Shown here: positions 1 to 8,344 of the stretch, one piece after another
How the letters are laid out: each line of letters starts with the position of its first letter
Numbering within the stretch: the stretch's first letter is position 1
Program-made: the position numbers and the translations under genes
Assembly (NCBI GenBank): GCA_038222225.1
Contig: JBBRHV010000001.1
Location: 1 to 64,000 of the forward strand
Reading direction: 5' to 3'
Length of the DNA stretch: 64,000 nucleotides
Origin: JAKLFA01 sp038222225
GTDB lineage: Bacteria > Omnitrophota > Gorgyraeia > Zapsychrales > JANLHA01
The notes under the pieces: model-generated
The model's database searches: none
Told to the model about the DNA's origin: nothing
Seen by the model: the letters and a program-made list of their open reading frames with translations, nothing else

Positions 1-981
1 CCCGTAAGACAAGCGCTAAAAGAATTGGTAGAAATGGGTTATCTCGTACGCATTCGTGGCCGCGGCACTGTTGTAAGCGACACTTTGCCTGCACTGCAAA
101 TCCATACGCAAGTCAATAAGTTCGGTCTTGTGCTCCCCAGTCTAAGCGATGAATTTTGCAATTCTATTCTTACAGGATTTGAAAAAGAGACTAGAAAAAA
201 TGGTTTTCTTACCTCAATTAGTGCCTCAGAGGGTCATCCAGACACTGAAATACAAGCCATCGATAAAATGGTTGAAGATCACACCAAACACCTATTCATT
301 TTTCCCTGTGATCATAGCACTCTCCCCAATTGGCTTAAGTCGTACAAAGATAGAAATATAACGATTGGCCTACTGGATCAAAATTGTGATTTAGCTGATA
401 TCGATTATGTTGGATCCGATAATTTTAGCGGTGGTTACAGCGCAACAAGACATTTGGCTGAACAAGGTTTTTCACATGTTGTCTTTATACGTACAGCCGA
501 AGATCATTCCTCCGTTAATGAAAGAATGGCCGGTTACTATCAAGCTGTGGGTGATCTGCAGTTAACAACTGTACCAAGTATCTCAACCAACACCGATCTG
601 CAACACTACAATAAATACAGAGAAAGTTTTTATGTGAATCGTCTAAACGAAGAACTTCACAATTTAAAAAACCATATCCCTCTCGGTATTGTTGCAGCTA
701 ATGATGCCATTGCCATTTATTGTCACCAACTCTTTAAGTTGCATGGTTTTGTTATTGGCAAAGATATCGGTATTGTCGGTTTTGATAATTCAACCGAAGC
801 TCAGCATACGTCAACGCCACTCACAACCATTGCACAAAATGGTCATCTGATAGGGCAAAGTGCTGCGAAGATTCTCTTAGAAAAAGCAAATGGAAATACC
901 CAAAAACACAATACAATTATACCAACTCAACTCATCGTCCGACAGTCCTGTGGCGAAAACAACCAATTGGAAGGAATTTAA
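1..981 (+). CDS. GntR-type HTH regulator with LacI-like sensor domain (5' end outside window)
   Basis: The reading frame is open from the first base, so the start lies upstream; 326 residues are visible. The first residues (PVRQALKEL, then GYLVRIRGRGTVVS) are the end of a GntR winged helix-turn-helix: the recognition helix followed by the beta wing with its RGRGT turn. From about residue 37 (FGLVLPSL) to the end it reads as a periplasmic-binding-protein/LacI sensor fold, with the family phrases VGSDNFSGGYSATRHL, GIVAANDAIA and GIVGFDN. Proteins with this pairing (AraR type) repress sugar-utilisation genes until a sugar binds the sensor domain. The next gene starts 2 bases after the stop, so they look co-transcribed, but a pilus gene is an odd partner. 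Base composition looks more AT-rich than the tad genes that follow, suggesting a different origin or an assembly join. Effector unknown. Confidence 0.85.
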   Translation, partial: PVRQALKELVEMGYLVRIRGRGTVVSDTLPALQIHTQVNKFGLVLPSLSDEFCNSILTGFEKETRKNGFLTSISASEGHPDTEIQAIDKMVEDHTKHLFIFPCDHSTLPNWLKSYKDRNITIGLLDQNCDLADIDYVGSDNFSGGYSATRHLAEQGFSHVVFIRTAEDHSSVNERMAGYYQAVGDLQLTTVPSISTNTDLQHYNKYRESFYVNRLNEELHNLKNHIPLGIVAANDAIAIYCHQLFKLHGFVIGKDIGIVGFDNSTEAQHTSTPLTTIAQNGHLIGQSAAKILLEKANGNTQKHNTIIPTQLIVRQSCGENNQLEGI

Positions 982-983
982 CT

Positions 984-1697
984 ATGAACGCATTTATTGA
1001 AACACTAGAATTTCTCAAGAAAAACAATTCAGGTTATTGGAGTGATAGAATTCTCTCTGAATTAAGCATTTGCAAAAAGCTCTCTGAAATCAACCAAAAT
1101 GCATATGACACCTTGATATCGCAAGCTGCTCAGGCCAACGCTGCAGCAATCGCGGCAGTCAGCAAATCAACGCTGTCCCTGATGACGCCTTCCGGGAGGC
1201 GGGCGTATACGGTCATGATTGATTCTTTGTCCGCGGTCGGAGGGATGATTAGCCCTGGAGATTTTGTTGATATTATCGCTGATGTGCAAATGCCGGATCC
1301 ATCTGAAGGCGGAATGAAAGAAATTTCTTCGATTGTTTTTCAAAACATTCAAATTTTAGCGGTGGATACGAATTTAAAAGCATCCGGGCAATATGATCAG
1401 CAGTCAAAGGCCCGGTCATTAAAGATGACGTTTGCGTTAACTCCGGAAGAGGCCGGTCTCATGTCGTTTTTACAGAAACATGGGCAGATGCAGCTTTTAT
1501 TGAGAGCGCCAGCCGAGGATGAAATTGAATTGGTTGAAGTGGCCTCGTGGCGGGCGTTAGCGGATTATGTTGCTGAAAAACAAGGAACAGAGCTTGTTAT
1601 TCCAAGGACCAAGGCCAGTATTGAGCCGATCTCAACACGGACCACGGAAGAGGTAAAGCCGTTTATTCAGATTTTTGAGGGCGGGCAGGCAAGATAA
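984..1697 (+). CDS. cpaB: CpaB/RcpC-like Flp pilus assembly protein with a foreign N-terminus (chimeric)
   Basis: Predicted 237 residues. From about residue 60 the protein matches the RcpC/CpaB family: LSLMTPSGRRAYTVMID, GGMISPGDFVDII and, later, LKMTFALTPEEAGLM and a short C-terminal tail. CpaB proteins are periplasmic, work with the CpaC secretin, and normally begin with a membrane anchor and an SAF domain. Here the anchor and most of the SAF domain are missing. Residues 1-50 (MNAFIETLEFLKKNNSGYW and onward) form a polar helical sequence unlike any CpaB start and look like the beginning of another gene. Codon choice also appears to change near 1100-1160. Either the gene was truncated and fused in frame by rearrangement, or the contig joins two genomes here. 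As drawn, the product lacks a way to reach the periplasm and is probably not functional. The CpaB identity of the C-terminal three quarters is secure. Confidence 0.8.
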   Translation: MNAFIETLEFLKKNNSGYWSDRILSELSICKKLSEINQNAYDTLISQAAQANAAAIAAVSKSTLSLMTPSGRRAYTVMIDSLSAVGGMISPGDFVDIIADVQMPDPSEGGMKEISSIVFQNIQILAVDTNLKASGQYDQQSKARSLKMTFALTPEEAGLMSFLQKHGQMQLLLRAPAEDEIELVEVASWRALADYVAEKQGTELVIPRTKASIEPISTRTTEEVKPFIQIFEGGQAR

Positions 1698-1732
1698 AAT
1701 AGTTCAAATGCGTATTTCAACAGGAGAAATAT

Positions 1733-3469
1733 ATGAGCCATACTCAGAATTTTAGAAAGCTGGTTTGTGTCATGCTCAGCGCATGGCTGATGGTAGGATG
1801 GTCTTTGCCGCCCTGTCAAGCGCAAGCGATTAACGAGGACATTGTGGATACGAGAAAGACCGATGAGATGTTTTTATACCTCGGAGACCTTGGAACGATG
1901 AGGGTTTATAATTTGACGCGATTGGCCGTGAGTAATCCCGGCGTTGTGGAAATTGTAAACGCAGACGTTAATCAGATCTTGTTGGTGGGTCGGCAGGCTG
2001 GCGAAACACAGTTTTTTCTATGGGATGAATATGGCAAACGAACGATCATGATCCGTGTTTTAGAAAGAGATCTGGAGCTCATTCGACGAAGAATGTTACG
2101 TCTTTTGGATGCCGCAGAGATTGACGGAGTGATTTTGGAATACAATCCGCTGGAAGGGAAAATTTTAGCCCGCGGGAAGATGAATAAAACAGAAAAAGAA
2201 TCGTTTGATAAAGTGGTTGAGTCGTTTGGCGAATATTTGATTAACATGGTTCGGGAACAAAGCGATCTCATTCAGATTGACGCCCAGGTAACAGAATTAA
2301 ATAAAACGCTCAATGAGGTTTTAGGGGTCGGTTGGAGCACCTCGTTTAATGTGGATGAATCGACACTTCCGGACTTTTCCGGAAAAATATACGACACGCT
2401 TAAAATCGGAGACTTCACCCGTACAACGGCGATCCTGGCAACAGTGAACGCCATGCTTCAAACATCAGAGGCTCGAAACCTGTCTCGCCCCAGCGTGACG
2501 GTCTCAGACGGGGAAGAAGCGATGATTTTGGTGGGAGGGGAAGTTCCGATTACTTCAACCGTTGTGGGCGACGGCGGACAAACGGAAAGCGTGGAATACA
2601 AAAGTTACGGCGTTACGATGAACGTTACTCCCAAAATTCAGGATGACAATAAGATTGAAATTACGCTGAGCGTAACCGTGCGAGATGTCGATAGCGGCAC
2701 CGGAAATGAAACGGCGTTTTCGACAACAACAGCAAATACAAAAGTGCTTTTAGATGACGGCCAGACGATTGTGATTGCCGGTTTGATCAAACAAAACGAA
2801 TTAACAACGGAGGACAAAGTTCCATTTTTGTCTTCGATCCCACTTATCGGGCTTTTGTTTAGATCGAAAAATTATGACCGGTCCGTTGATAAGGAGCTGA
2901 TCATTTCATTAACGCCGCACATTTTGAGGCAGAAAAATAAGGAAAAATACTACAACCAGGAAAAAGATGCCTCAGGGCCAGAGCAAGAGATCGAAGCTGA
3001 AAGCACAGAGACGGCGGATGATGCAAGCCAGCCGATGGATGATGCAAGCCAGCTAATGGATGATGAGAGCGACACAGAGGAAAACGCCGAGGCTGAGGAA
3101 GAGAGTCTTTTGTTCAGTGCACCGACGGCAGACGCTGTCGGGGGAACCGGAGAAGAGAGCTCGGATTTGGTTGCGGATTATGCCCGTCAAGTCCAGAACA
3201 AAATTGCCAGCAAAATCACTTTTCCCTATGAAGCGATTGAGCAGGGCTGGGAGGGCACGGTCATGCTGAACCTTACGATTTTTAGTGACGGAACGCTTGG
3301 GAAAGCAGAGATCCAGGAGTCCTCAGGGCACGCGATTTTTGACAAGGACGCCGTCAACACAGCGGAGATCGTTTCTCCATTTGAACCATTTCCTGTTGAC
3401 CTGGAAACGGAAGAAATGGAAGTTTCCATACCGGTTATTTACAGTCAGCAAATCACAGACAGCAACTAA
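1733..3469 (+). CDS. cpaC: CpaC/RcpA-type secretin with C-terminal TonB-like domain
   Basis: 578 residues, started by AGGAG seven bases before ATG. Residues 1-31 form a signal peptide ending near CQAQA. Residues about 45-115 are the pilus-assembly N-terminal domain (YLGDLGTMRVYNLTRLAVSN). Residues about 245-405 are the secretin domain, with ILVGGEVPI, DGQTIVIAGLI and the terminal VPFLSSIPLIGLLF motif. The protein would form the outer-membrane channel through which Flp pili exit. After an acidic Asp/Glu-rich linker (about 405-475), residues about 480-575 match a TonB C-terminal domain: FPYEAIEQGWEGTVMLNL, IFSDGTLGKAEI, ESSGHAIFDKDA and PFEPFP. TonB C-domains bind outer-membrane partners, so this add-on could couple the secretin to another protein. 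Such a fusion is not typical of CpaC. It sits between the CpaB remnant and the ATPase gene in one transcription direction. Confidence 0.93.
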   Translation: MSHTQNFRKLVCVMLSAWLMVGWSLPPCQAQAINEDIVDTRKTDEMFLYLGDLGTMRVYNLTRLAVSNPGVVEIVNADVNQILLVGRQAGETQFFLWDEYGKRTIMIRVLERDLELIRRRMLRLLDAAEIDGVILEYNPLEGKILARGKMNKTEKESFDKVVESFGEYLINMVREQSDLIQIDAQVTELNKTLNEVLGVGWSTSFNVDESTLPDFSGKIYDTLKIGDFTRTTAILATVNAMLQTSEARNLSRPSVTVSDGEEAMILVGGEVPITSTVVGDGGQTESVEYKSYGVTMNVTPKIQDDNKIEITLSVTVRDVDSGTGNETAFSTTTANTKVLLDDGQTIVIAGLIKQNELTTEDKVPFLSSIPLIGLLFRSKNYDRSVDKELIISLTPHILRQKNKEKYYNQEKDASGPEQEIEAESTETADDASQPMDDASQLMDDESDTEENAEAEEESLLFSAPTADAVGGTGEESSDLVADYARQVQNKIASKITFPYEAIEQGWEGTVMLNLTIFSDGTLGKAEIQESSGHAIFDKDAVNTAEIVSPFEPFPVDLETEEMEVSIPVIYSQQITDSN

Positions 3470-3512
3470 AGGTTTGCGCCAAGAAATCGTTTAACCAGAA
3501 AAAAGGCGAGAT

Positions 3513-5675
3513 ATGAGCGCGCGTGTTATAACAATTTTCAGCAATAAGGGCGGGGTCGGAAAAACATTTACGACCGTGAACCTTGCGACGACGCTTGCTA
3601 TGCAAGGCAAGCGAATATTGCTGATCGATATGGATTTTCAAGCCGGACATGATATGGCCCGCATGATGAATTTGGTGCCGAAATTTGCTCTTGTGAATTT
3701 GATCTCTCAAATTGAGAGCGAAGAGAACCCGGAAATCATTAAAAAGTTTGTCATTTCTCATTCCAGCGGGCTGGACTTTTTGCCAGCTGTGATCCACGCC
3801 AAACAGATCGGGCACATCACATCAGAGAACATAAAACCTTTTTTCAAAAAAGCCGCCGAAATATATGAATATGTTGTTATTGATGCCGGAAAATCTTTCA
3901 GCGAGACGATGCTGACGGTGCTGGATCATTCCAACCTTATTCTTTTGGTGGCCACGCCCGATGTGCTTGCGGTCTATCAATTGAAGTGGTGTATTGATAT
4001 GCTGCAAAGTCTACATTTCCCCTTAAAGATGGTGAAGATCGTCTTAAATCGGGCCGAGAGCCGCGGAGGCGTTGCCTGGCAGGAAGTACGCGCCGCTTTG
4101 AACTGTGATATTTTCGGGCGCATTCCTTCCGACGGAAGGGCGGTGGGCATGGCGTTAAATCGCGGGGTTCCTTGCGTGATTGATAGTCCGAAAAGCAAGG
4201 TGGTTGATGCGTTTAAACAAATGGCTGCGGAGCTTAAGAACAACAAACTTTATATTGAAGCGGACACCCAGAAAAAGGTCCGGGAAAAAATGCAGTGGTC
4301 TTCAGGCCAGGATGATTTCTGGCAGAAGTTCGGCATTACTCAGCAGCGCTCTAACATGTCGGTGGTCTTTTCGAAAGAAGAAGACGAGGTCGTCGCGCTT
4401 AAGAAGAAAATTCATGAAAAACTGGTCGCGCGTTTAAATGTTCAGGATTTGACGCCGGAAACGCTGAGCGATCCGAAAAGAGCATTGGAACTAAAGGAAA
4501 CAGCACGAAAGATCGTCGGGGATTTGCTGATTGAAGAAAAGGGCGCGCTGATTGCGTCCCATGAAGAACGAGCCCGTATTGTCAAAGAGATCGTGGATGA
4601 GGCTCTTGGCCTCGGACCGTTGGAAGAATTTTTAGCGGATCCGGATGTTACGGACATTATGGTGAACAGCCGGGATGAGGTTTATATTGAAAAGCACGGA
4701 AAGCTTATTTTAACCAACAAAAAATTTATCTCCGAGCAGCAAATGCGGGCGATCATTGATCGTATTGTTGCTCCCCTTGGACGGCGCATTGATGAATCTG
4801 TTCCGATGGTTGATGCCCGCCTGCCCGACGGTTCGCGGTTTAATGCGATTATACCGCCCTTATCGTTGAATGGGCCCATGATCACGATCCGTAAATTCGG
4901 CGTTGAGCGATTGACGTTAGAAGAATTATTAAAGAAACATGAAAGTTTTTCAAAGCCCATGAGGGATTTTTTGGAATCATGTGTTATTTCCCGTCGAAAT
5001 CTGATTGTTTCCGGAGGGACCGGCGCCGGGAAAACAACCCTGTTGAACGTTATTTCTGAATTCATACCGGAGAGCGACCGTATTATTACGATTGAGGACG
5101 CCGCTGAACTTCGTCTGAAACAACGGCACTGGGGCCGGCTGGAATCCCGTCCCAGTAACGTTGAAGGCAAAGGCGCCATTTCGATCCGCGATTTATTTGT
5201 GAACTCGTTGCGCATGAGACCTGACCGGATCATCATTGGGGAGTGCCGTGGGCCGGAGGTTTTGGACATGCTTCAGGCTATGAATACGGGTCATGACGGT
5301 TCAATGACGACGCTGCATGCCAACTCGACGCGTGATGTGGTTGTGCGCATGAGCTCAATGATTCTTTTAAGCGGGATTGAGCTTCCGGTCCGGGCCATTT
5401 ATGAAATGATCTCTTCGGCGATCGATGTGATTGTTCATATTGCCCGTTTTTCTGACGGATCACGAAAGGTTACCGGCATTACGGAAGTTGTGGGGCTGGA
5501 GAAGGATTTCCAGTTGGACCTGCGTGATGTCTTTGTGTATGAACAGCGAGGCATGTCGGCGGAAGGAGTTGTTCAAGGAGATTTTACTCCGACGGGGTAT
5601 GTGCCAAAATGCTATCACGAAATGAAGCGTATGGGCATTCATTTGGACGAAAACATCTTTGCCCACAAAAAATAA
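3513..5675 (+). CDS. cpaF: CpaE-CpaF fusion: MinD/ParA-like ATPase joined to type II/IV secretion ATPase
   Basis: 720 residues. Residues 1-240 are a MinD/ParA-like P-loop ATPase of the CpaE/TadZ type: the deviant Walker A SNKGGVGKT lies at residues 10-18, with a lysine at 12 and at 17, followed by LLIDMDFQ. In Tad systems this protein places the pilus machine in the cell. Residues about 280-720 are CpaF/TadA: an N-terminal helical domain, DPDVTDIMVN, Walker A GGTGAGKT at 501-508, the acidic Glu 577 in RIIIGECRG, and the His-box GHDGSMTTLHAN. CpaF hexamers drive pilus extension and retraction. The two are normally separate genes; here the join is continuous, with no stop or internal start needed. 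The fusion would deliver the motor directly to the positioning site. The ATP-binding motifs are complete in both halves, so both should be active. Confidence 0.95.
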   Translation: MSARVITIFSNKGGVGKTFTTVNLATTLAMQGKRILLIDMDFQAGHDMARMMNLVPKFALVNLISQIESEENPEIIKKFVISHSSGLDFLPAVIHAKQIGHITSENIKPFFKKAAEIYEYVVIDAGKSFSETMLTVLDHSNLILLVATPDVLAVYQLKWCIDMLQSLHFPLKMVKIVLNRAESRGGVAWQEVRAALNCDIFGRIPSDGRAVGMALNRGVPCVIDSPKSKVVDAFKQMAAELKNNKLYIEADTQKKVREKMQWSSGQDDFWQKFGITQQRSNMSVVFSKEEDEVVALKKKIHEKLVARLNVQDLTPETLSDPKRALELKETARKIVGDLLIEEKGALIASHEERARIVKEIVDEALGLGPLEEFLADPDVTDIMVNSRDEVYIEKHGKLILTNKKFISEQQMRAIIDRIVAPLGRRIDESVPMVDARLPDGSRFNAIIPPLSLNGPMITIRKFGVERLTLEELLKKHESFSKPMRDFLESCVISRRNLIVSGGTGAGKTTLLNVISEFIPESDRIITIEDAAELRLKQRHWGRLESRPSNVEGKGAISIRDLFVNSLRMRPDRIIIGECRGPEVLDMLQAMNTGHDGSMTTLHANSTRDVVVRMSSMILLSGIELPVRAIYEMISSAIDVIVHIARFSDGSRKVTGITEVVGLEKDFQLDLRDVFVYEQRGMSAEGVVQGDFTPTGYVPKCYHEMKRMGIHLDENIFAHKK

Positions 5676-5680
5676 TCCTC

Positions 5681-6025
5681 ATGAAAATTTTAAATACCAC
5701 CCGACAGACTGTTTTGGTTTCCCAGGCAGAAAAAGCTGACACCCCGTTGTCGCGGCTTAAAGGCCTTTTGGGCCGCCCGTCCATTGGACCGGAGGAAGGG
5801 ATGATCATTTCAGATTGCCGCAGCATTCATATGCTTTTTATGCGGTTTGCCATTGACGTGTTGTTTGTGGATCGGCAACACACGGTGGTTGGCGTAGTAA
5901 AAAATATTAAGCCTTTTTGTATAAGCCCTTATTTTTTCCGGTCTTCTTATGTTGTGGAAATGATCCCTGGGCGGATTGATGAAAGCCAGACTGAAGTTGG
6001 CGACCATCTTGTGATCGAAGAATAA
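5681..6025 (+). CDS. DUF192 family protein
   Basis: 114 residues from ATG 5681, five bases after the stop of the CpaE-F gene, hence probably the last gene of that operon. The frame stays open upstream into the ATPase gene, but the family homology starts at MKILNTTRQTVLV. Family features are the SRLKGLLGRPSI segment, the SIHMLFMRFAIDVLFVD core and the closing VVEMIPGRIDE. DUF192 proteins are small beta-rich domains of unsettled function that are often exported; this copy has no signal peptide. DUF192 genes are often found near Tad/Flp loci, but no role can be read from the sequence. Confidence 0.85.
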   Translation: MKILNTTRQTVLVSQAEKADTPLSRLKGLLGRPSIGPEEGMIISDCRSIHMLFMRFAIDVLFVDRQHTVVGVVKNIKPFCISPYFFRSSYVVEMIPGRIDESQTEVGDHLVIEE

Positions 6026-6030
6026 TCCAG

Positions 6031-6267
6031 CTAAAAACTATCCCAATCAATATCATTGATGGTTTGATTAAGTTCATCGAGCCATTTGTGACAAAATTTG
6101 CAGATACGGGCCTCTTGCAGAATTTTTTTCCCGCAAAAAATGCACGGTTTTTTATCAACGCTTGGATATGGCATATTTATAATGTCGTCAATGATAAATT
6201 GGCTGCAGTGGGGGCAGCGATTGACCTGTTCGTCGAGGGTTTCGTGGCAATAGGGACATTTAAGCAT
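6031..6267 (-). CDS. small zinc-ribbon protein with four CxxC motifs
   Basis: 78 residues on the minus strand, converging on the DUF192 gene with only five bases between the stops. The frame continues upstream to 6315, but the ATG at 6267 is preceded by CAGGAG with a six-base gap and directly starts the zinc-ribbon sequence MLKCPYCHETL. Four cysteine pairs are visible (CPYC, CPHC, CIFC, CKFC), enough for two zinc knuckles. The rest is acidic and ends with NDIDWDSF. Proteins like this bind zinc and often act as small nucleic-acid or protein adaptors; no specific function can be assigned. Its start lies about 155 bases from the divergently oriented HTH gene, so the two promoters may share the region that carries the inverted ATGTCCA sites. 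Confidence 0.75.
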   Translation of the reverse strand: MLKCPYCHETLDEQVNRCPHCSQFIIDDIINMPYPSVDKKPCIFCGKKILQEARICKFCHKWLDELNQTINDIDWDSF

Positions 6268-6347
6268 GAAAGGCTCCTGAAGCATTATTTGTAATAAGTA
6301 TATCATGGCAGGCAAAGCTGTAAAATTGATATTTTTTTAATATTTTA

Positions 6348-6360
6348 TTTTGGACATTTG
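6348..6360 (-). promoter_or_regulatory. operator-like site, left arm of a perfect 13-base inverted repeat
   Basis: TTTTGGACATTTG here is the exact reverse complement of the sequence at 6402-6414. It lies just upstream of the probable -35 element of the HTH gene. The same ATGTCCA core recurs upstream of the giant gene. The operator role is inferred. Confidence 0.6.
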
Positions 6361-6363
6361 TGT

Positions 6364-6393
6364 TTGGAGGTTAAATAAGGACTATGTTATAAT
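6364..6393 (+). promoter_or_regulatory. probable sigma70-type promoter of the HTH gene
   Basis: The -10 hexamer TATAAT (6388-6393) is a perfect consensus. An imperfect -35 TTGGAG (6364-6369) sits 18 bases upstream. Transcription would begin near 6400, so one inverted-repeat arm lies upstream of the promoter and the other covers the initiation region and the ribosome-binding site. Confidence 0.6.
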
Positions 6394-6401
6394 CAAACGT
6401 T

Positions 6402-6414
6402 CAAATGTCCAAAA
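6402..6414 (+). promoter_or_regulatory. operator-like site, right arm of the inverted repeat
   Basis: CAAATGTCCAAAA overlaps the expected transcription start and reaches the AAGGA ribosome-binding site of the gene starting at 6424. The two arms are 54 bases apart (about five helical turns), which would place bound proteins on the same DNA face and suit autorepression by looping. Confidence 0.6.
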
Positions 6415-6423
6415 AGGATTTTT

Positions 6424-8106
6424 ATGGGAGTTGTCCACAAATTGACACAAGAAATCATGGATTTTATTGTTTTGCAAAAGAGGGACGAGCCTTCTTTAAG
6501 CTGCCGGTCTATTGCAAAAATTGTTTTTGAACGGTTTGGTGAGAACGTTTCAAAATCGTCCATTAACAATTTGTTGAAAGAAGAGCGCTTGAGTAGCCCA
6601 GTAGGTCGGCGTTCTACGGCATTACGAACGCATAAAAAACAGTTTAAAATTCCAGATACGAAAAGAAATCAAATACAGTCAGATCTGTCCTCCAGCTTTG
6701 GAATGCCAGAAAATGCGGTTCAAACTGAAGTACACAATGTAAATACGGAAAAGGCTGACTTAATGGATGGAGCTGGCGCTGTTCTTTTAAGAGCGGCAGA
6801 ATGGGATTTGGCTAAGGGGCCGATTCTTGCCGATATTTTAGATTTGCAGGGGGAGCAGAATAATCAATTTCTTCGAGTTTTGAGTCTTCTTCATGGTTTT
6901 CACATTGATTCCATTGAAAAAATCCATCAATATTGCGGAACAGGTTTGTGGAAATTGGCAGATTTTAATCAAGGCGGAGATTTTTTTGTCCGGTGGTTAG
7001 ATCAATTTCAAGATTGGAAGCAATATTATCTTAGGTTTTCTATAAAATCTCCTGGATTTTTCACAAAAGTTTCATATTTTAAGCTTTATTTAGAAGACAA
7101 GATGGTTTTGTATTTGGATACTCAAGGGGGGGCCGTTTGGTCAAGCAATGTCCATTCTGATTTATATGCTTCATTAGCACAAGCGACAGAAGCGCTTGCA
7201 AAGCAAATATTAAACAATGTCCAATCTGTGGTTTTGTGCGGGATGTGCCCGAAAAAACAAGGACAAAAAACAACATCCGCCTTATATTTTCAGAATTTAG
7301 TAGAAGCCTTTGAGGGCGTACACGGGAAAAAAATCGAAATGATCGGGCTGATTGATGAGAAGAGCCGTGAATTGGCAAGGTTTAATGCTGATATTCATGT
7401 GCGGAGGGAATTCATAGCTGGTGTTTGGCCGTGGCAGACAGAGTTTCAGGAGCTGCTGGACTCAAAAAAGGAAATGATGTCCGGAAAAATTCCGGTAAGC
7501 GATTCAACCCCTGAAATTCATTTTAAAGAAGTGAAATTGGCCAGTATTTTCGGACAAAGAGGCTCTGTATTTAAGGCGTTGCGGGGATTTTTGCTTTATG
7601 AGGCATTTAACAGCGTTCCTTTTGCGGGACTGCTTTCGAATCTTGATTCGCAGCAAGAAGCGCAAAAGGTGGTGTCTGCCTACCTGGCGCGATGGCCGTA
7701 TTTGACGCGGGGCTCTGTTTATCAGAAAATATCGACGGGAGACAGAGATGATTTATCAAAAAAGGTTCGGGCGGACAACAATAGAACAGAAGACGACTTT
7801 TTGAAAATGGTGGGAAAAAGCTCGGTTTTTGGTCTAACACAGGCTGTGGGGGAAATGCTGAATGCCTATGTGCAAGACCGGTTTTTCCCGGAACAGTATT
7901 GCGGGGCTGATTTTTTCACAATGCATAATCGGTTTTACCGGCTTCAAGGAACAATAACGGAAGGAAATCGAGATTATTGTGTGATTTTGAACACTTCTTC
8001 AGAGGCCCCTGCCTACAAAGAGGATCTGATTTTTGCTGCCCAGGCGGTCAATGAGGCAGCCATCCAGACTTCTAGGCAAAAGACCCTTAAGATATTATTA
8101 AAATAG
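6424..8106 (+). CDS. HTH-domain protein, candidate regulator of the ATGTCCA sites
   Basis: 560 residues starting at ATG with AAGGA seven bases upstream. Residues about 8-60 form a helix-turn-helix: SCRSIAKIVFERFG, then VSKSSINNLLKEE, then LSSPVGRRS, a pattern typical of resolvase- or transposase-like and regulator DNA-binding domains. Residues 65-115 are a variable linker. The remaining 440 residues are a mixed alpha/beta sequence (examples: SVVLCGMCPKK, HGKKIEMIGLIDEKSRELARF, RWPYLTRGSVYQKI) that I do not recognise. No DDE or other transposase catalytic triad can be placed with confidence, and no terminal inverted repeats flank the gene. Its promoter carries the inverted ATGTCCA pair, which also clusters before the giant gene, so the simplest reading is an autoregulated DNA-binding protein controlling that gene. 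It is the only complete DNA-binding regulator in the window. That role is inference. Confidence 0.75.
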   Translation: MGVVHKLTQEIMDFIVLQKRDEPSLSCRSIAKIVFERFGENVSKSSINNLLKEERLSSPVGRRSTALRTHKKQFKIPDTKRNQIQSDLSSSFGMPENAVQTEVHNVNTEKADLMDGAGAVLLRAAEWDLAKGPILADILDLQGEQNNQFLRVLSLLHGFHIDSIEKIHQYCGTGLWKLADFNQGGDFFVRWLDQFQDWKQYYLRFSIKSPGFFTKVSYFKLYLEDKMVLYLDTQGGAVWSSNVHSDLYASLAQATEALAKQILNNVQSVVLCGMCPKKQGQKTTSALYFQNLVEAFEGVHGKKIEMIGLIDEKSRELARFNADIHVRREFIAGVWPWQTEFQELLDSKKEMMSGKIPVSDSTPEIHFKEVKLASIFGQRGSVFKALRGFLLYEAFNSVPFAGLLSNLDSQQEAQKVVSAYLARWPYLTRGSVYQKISTGDRDDLSKKVRADNNRTEDDFLKMVGKSSVFGLTQAVGEMLNAYVQDRFFPEQYCGADFFTMHNRFYRLQGTITEGNRDYCVILNTSSEAPAYKEDLIFAAQAVNEAAIQTSRQKTLKILLK

Positions 8107-8118
8107 TAATACTTCCGG

Positions 8119-8148
8119 TTGACATTAAATTTAGATTCATGTTATACT
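8119..8148 (+). promoter_or_regulatory. strong sigma70-type promoter of the pilin operon
   Basis: A perfect -35 TTGACA (8119-8124) and a -10 TATACT (8143-8148) are separated by 18 bases. Transcription should begin near 8155, leaving a leader of about 190 bases before the first pilin start. This is the best-matching promoter in the window and suits abundant pilin subunits. Confidence 0.75.
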
Positions 8149-8154
8149 CTGGAT

Positions 8155-8344
8155 ATCAGTTGCGATTTGACTAGTTCTCTGCCGAAAGCAGAGATTTTTC
8201 CGCTTAATGCTTTGAAATATTAGCATTTGCGGAGGCTGTGAAAGGACAGCCATAGACGCCCAGCAGGTATTCTGCTTTAAGTTGCAAAAAGCGGGCAAAG
8301 GTTCTTCTGTAGCGCATAAGATACAAACACGGAGAGGCTTGAAC
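8155..8344 (+). ncRNA. structured 5' leader RNA before the pilin genes, class unknown
   Basis: The leader holds a run of good hairpins. CTCTGC/GCAGAG closes a CGAAA loop (about 8178-8194). A CCGC...AATGCT/AGCATT...GCGG stem follows (about 8200-8233). Next are GGCTGT/ACAGCC closing GAAAGG (about 8235-8252) and AGCAG/CTGCT (about 8262-8276). Four adjacent stems in 100 bases exceed what is expected from ordinary leader sequence. I compared it by eye with cyclic-di-GMP, cobalamin, SAM, THF and fluoride riboswitch consensus motifs and found no match. It may be a riboswitch, a processing or stability element, or a translational control leader. No terminator hairpin with a T-run lies before the pilin start. 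Confidence 0.5.

Noticed and set aside
3453..3815. 120-codon minus-strand frame opposite the ATPase start
   Set aside because: Antisense to the conserved MinD-like P-loop; no start signal.
4682..5269. 195-codon minus-strand frame opposite the CpaF half
   Set aside because: Lies fully opposite conserved Walker motifs of the real gene and is Ser/Arg/Pro-rich.
6348..8106. Inverted TGGACAT arms as ends of an insertion sequence carrying the 560-residue gene
   Set aside because: Both arms lie upstream of the gene and none is found after its stop, so they do not bracket an element; no target duplication seen.
8155..8344. Cyclic-di-GMP (GEMM) riboswitch
   Set aside because: GGGCAAAGG and GTAGCGC resemble parts of the consensus, but their order and the paired elements do not fit.
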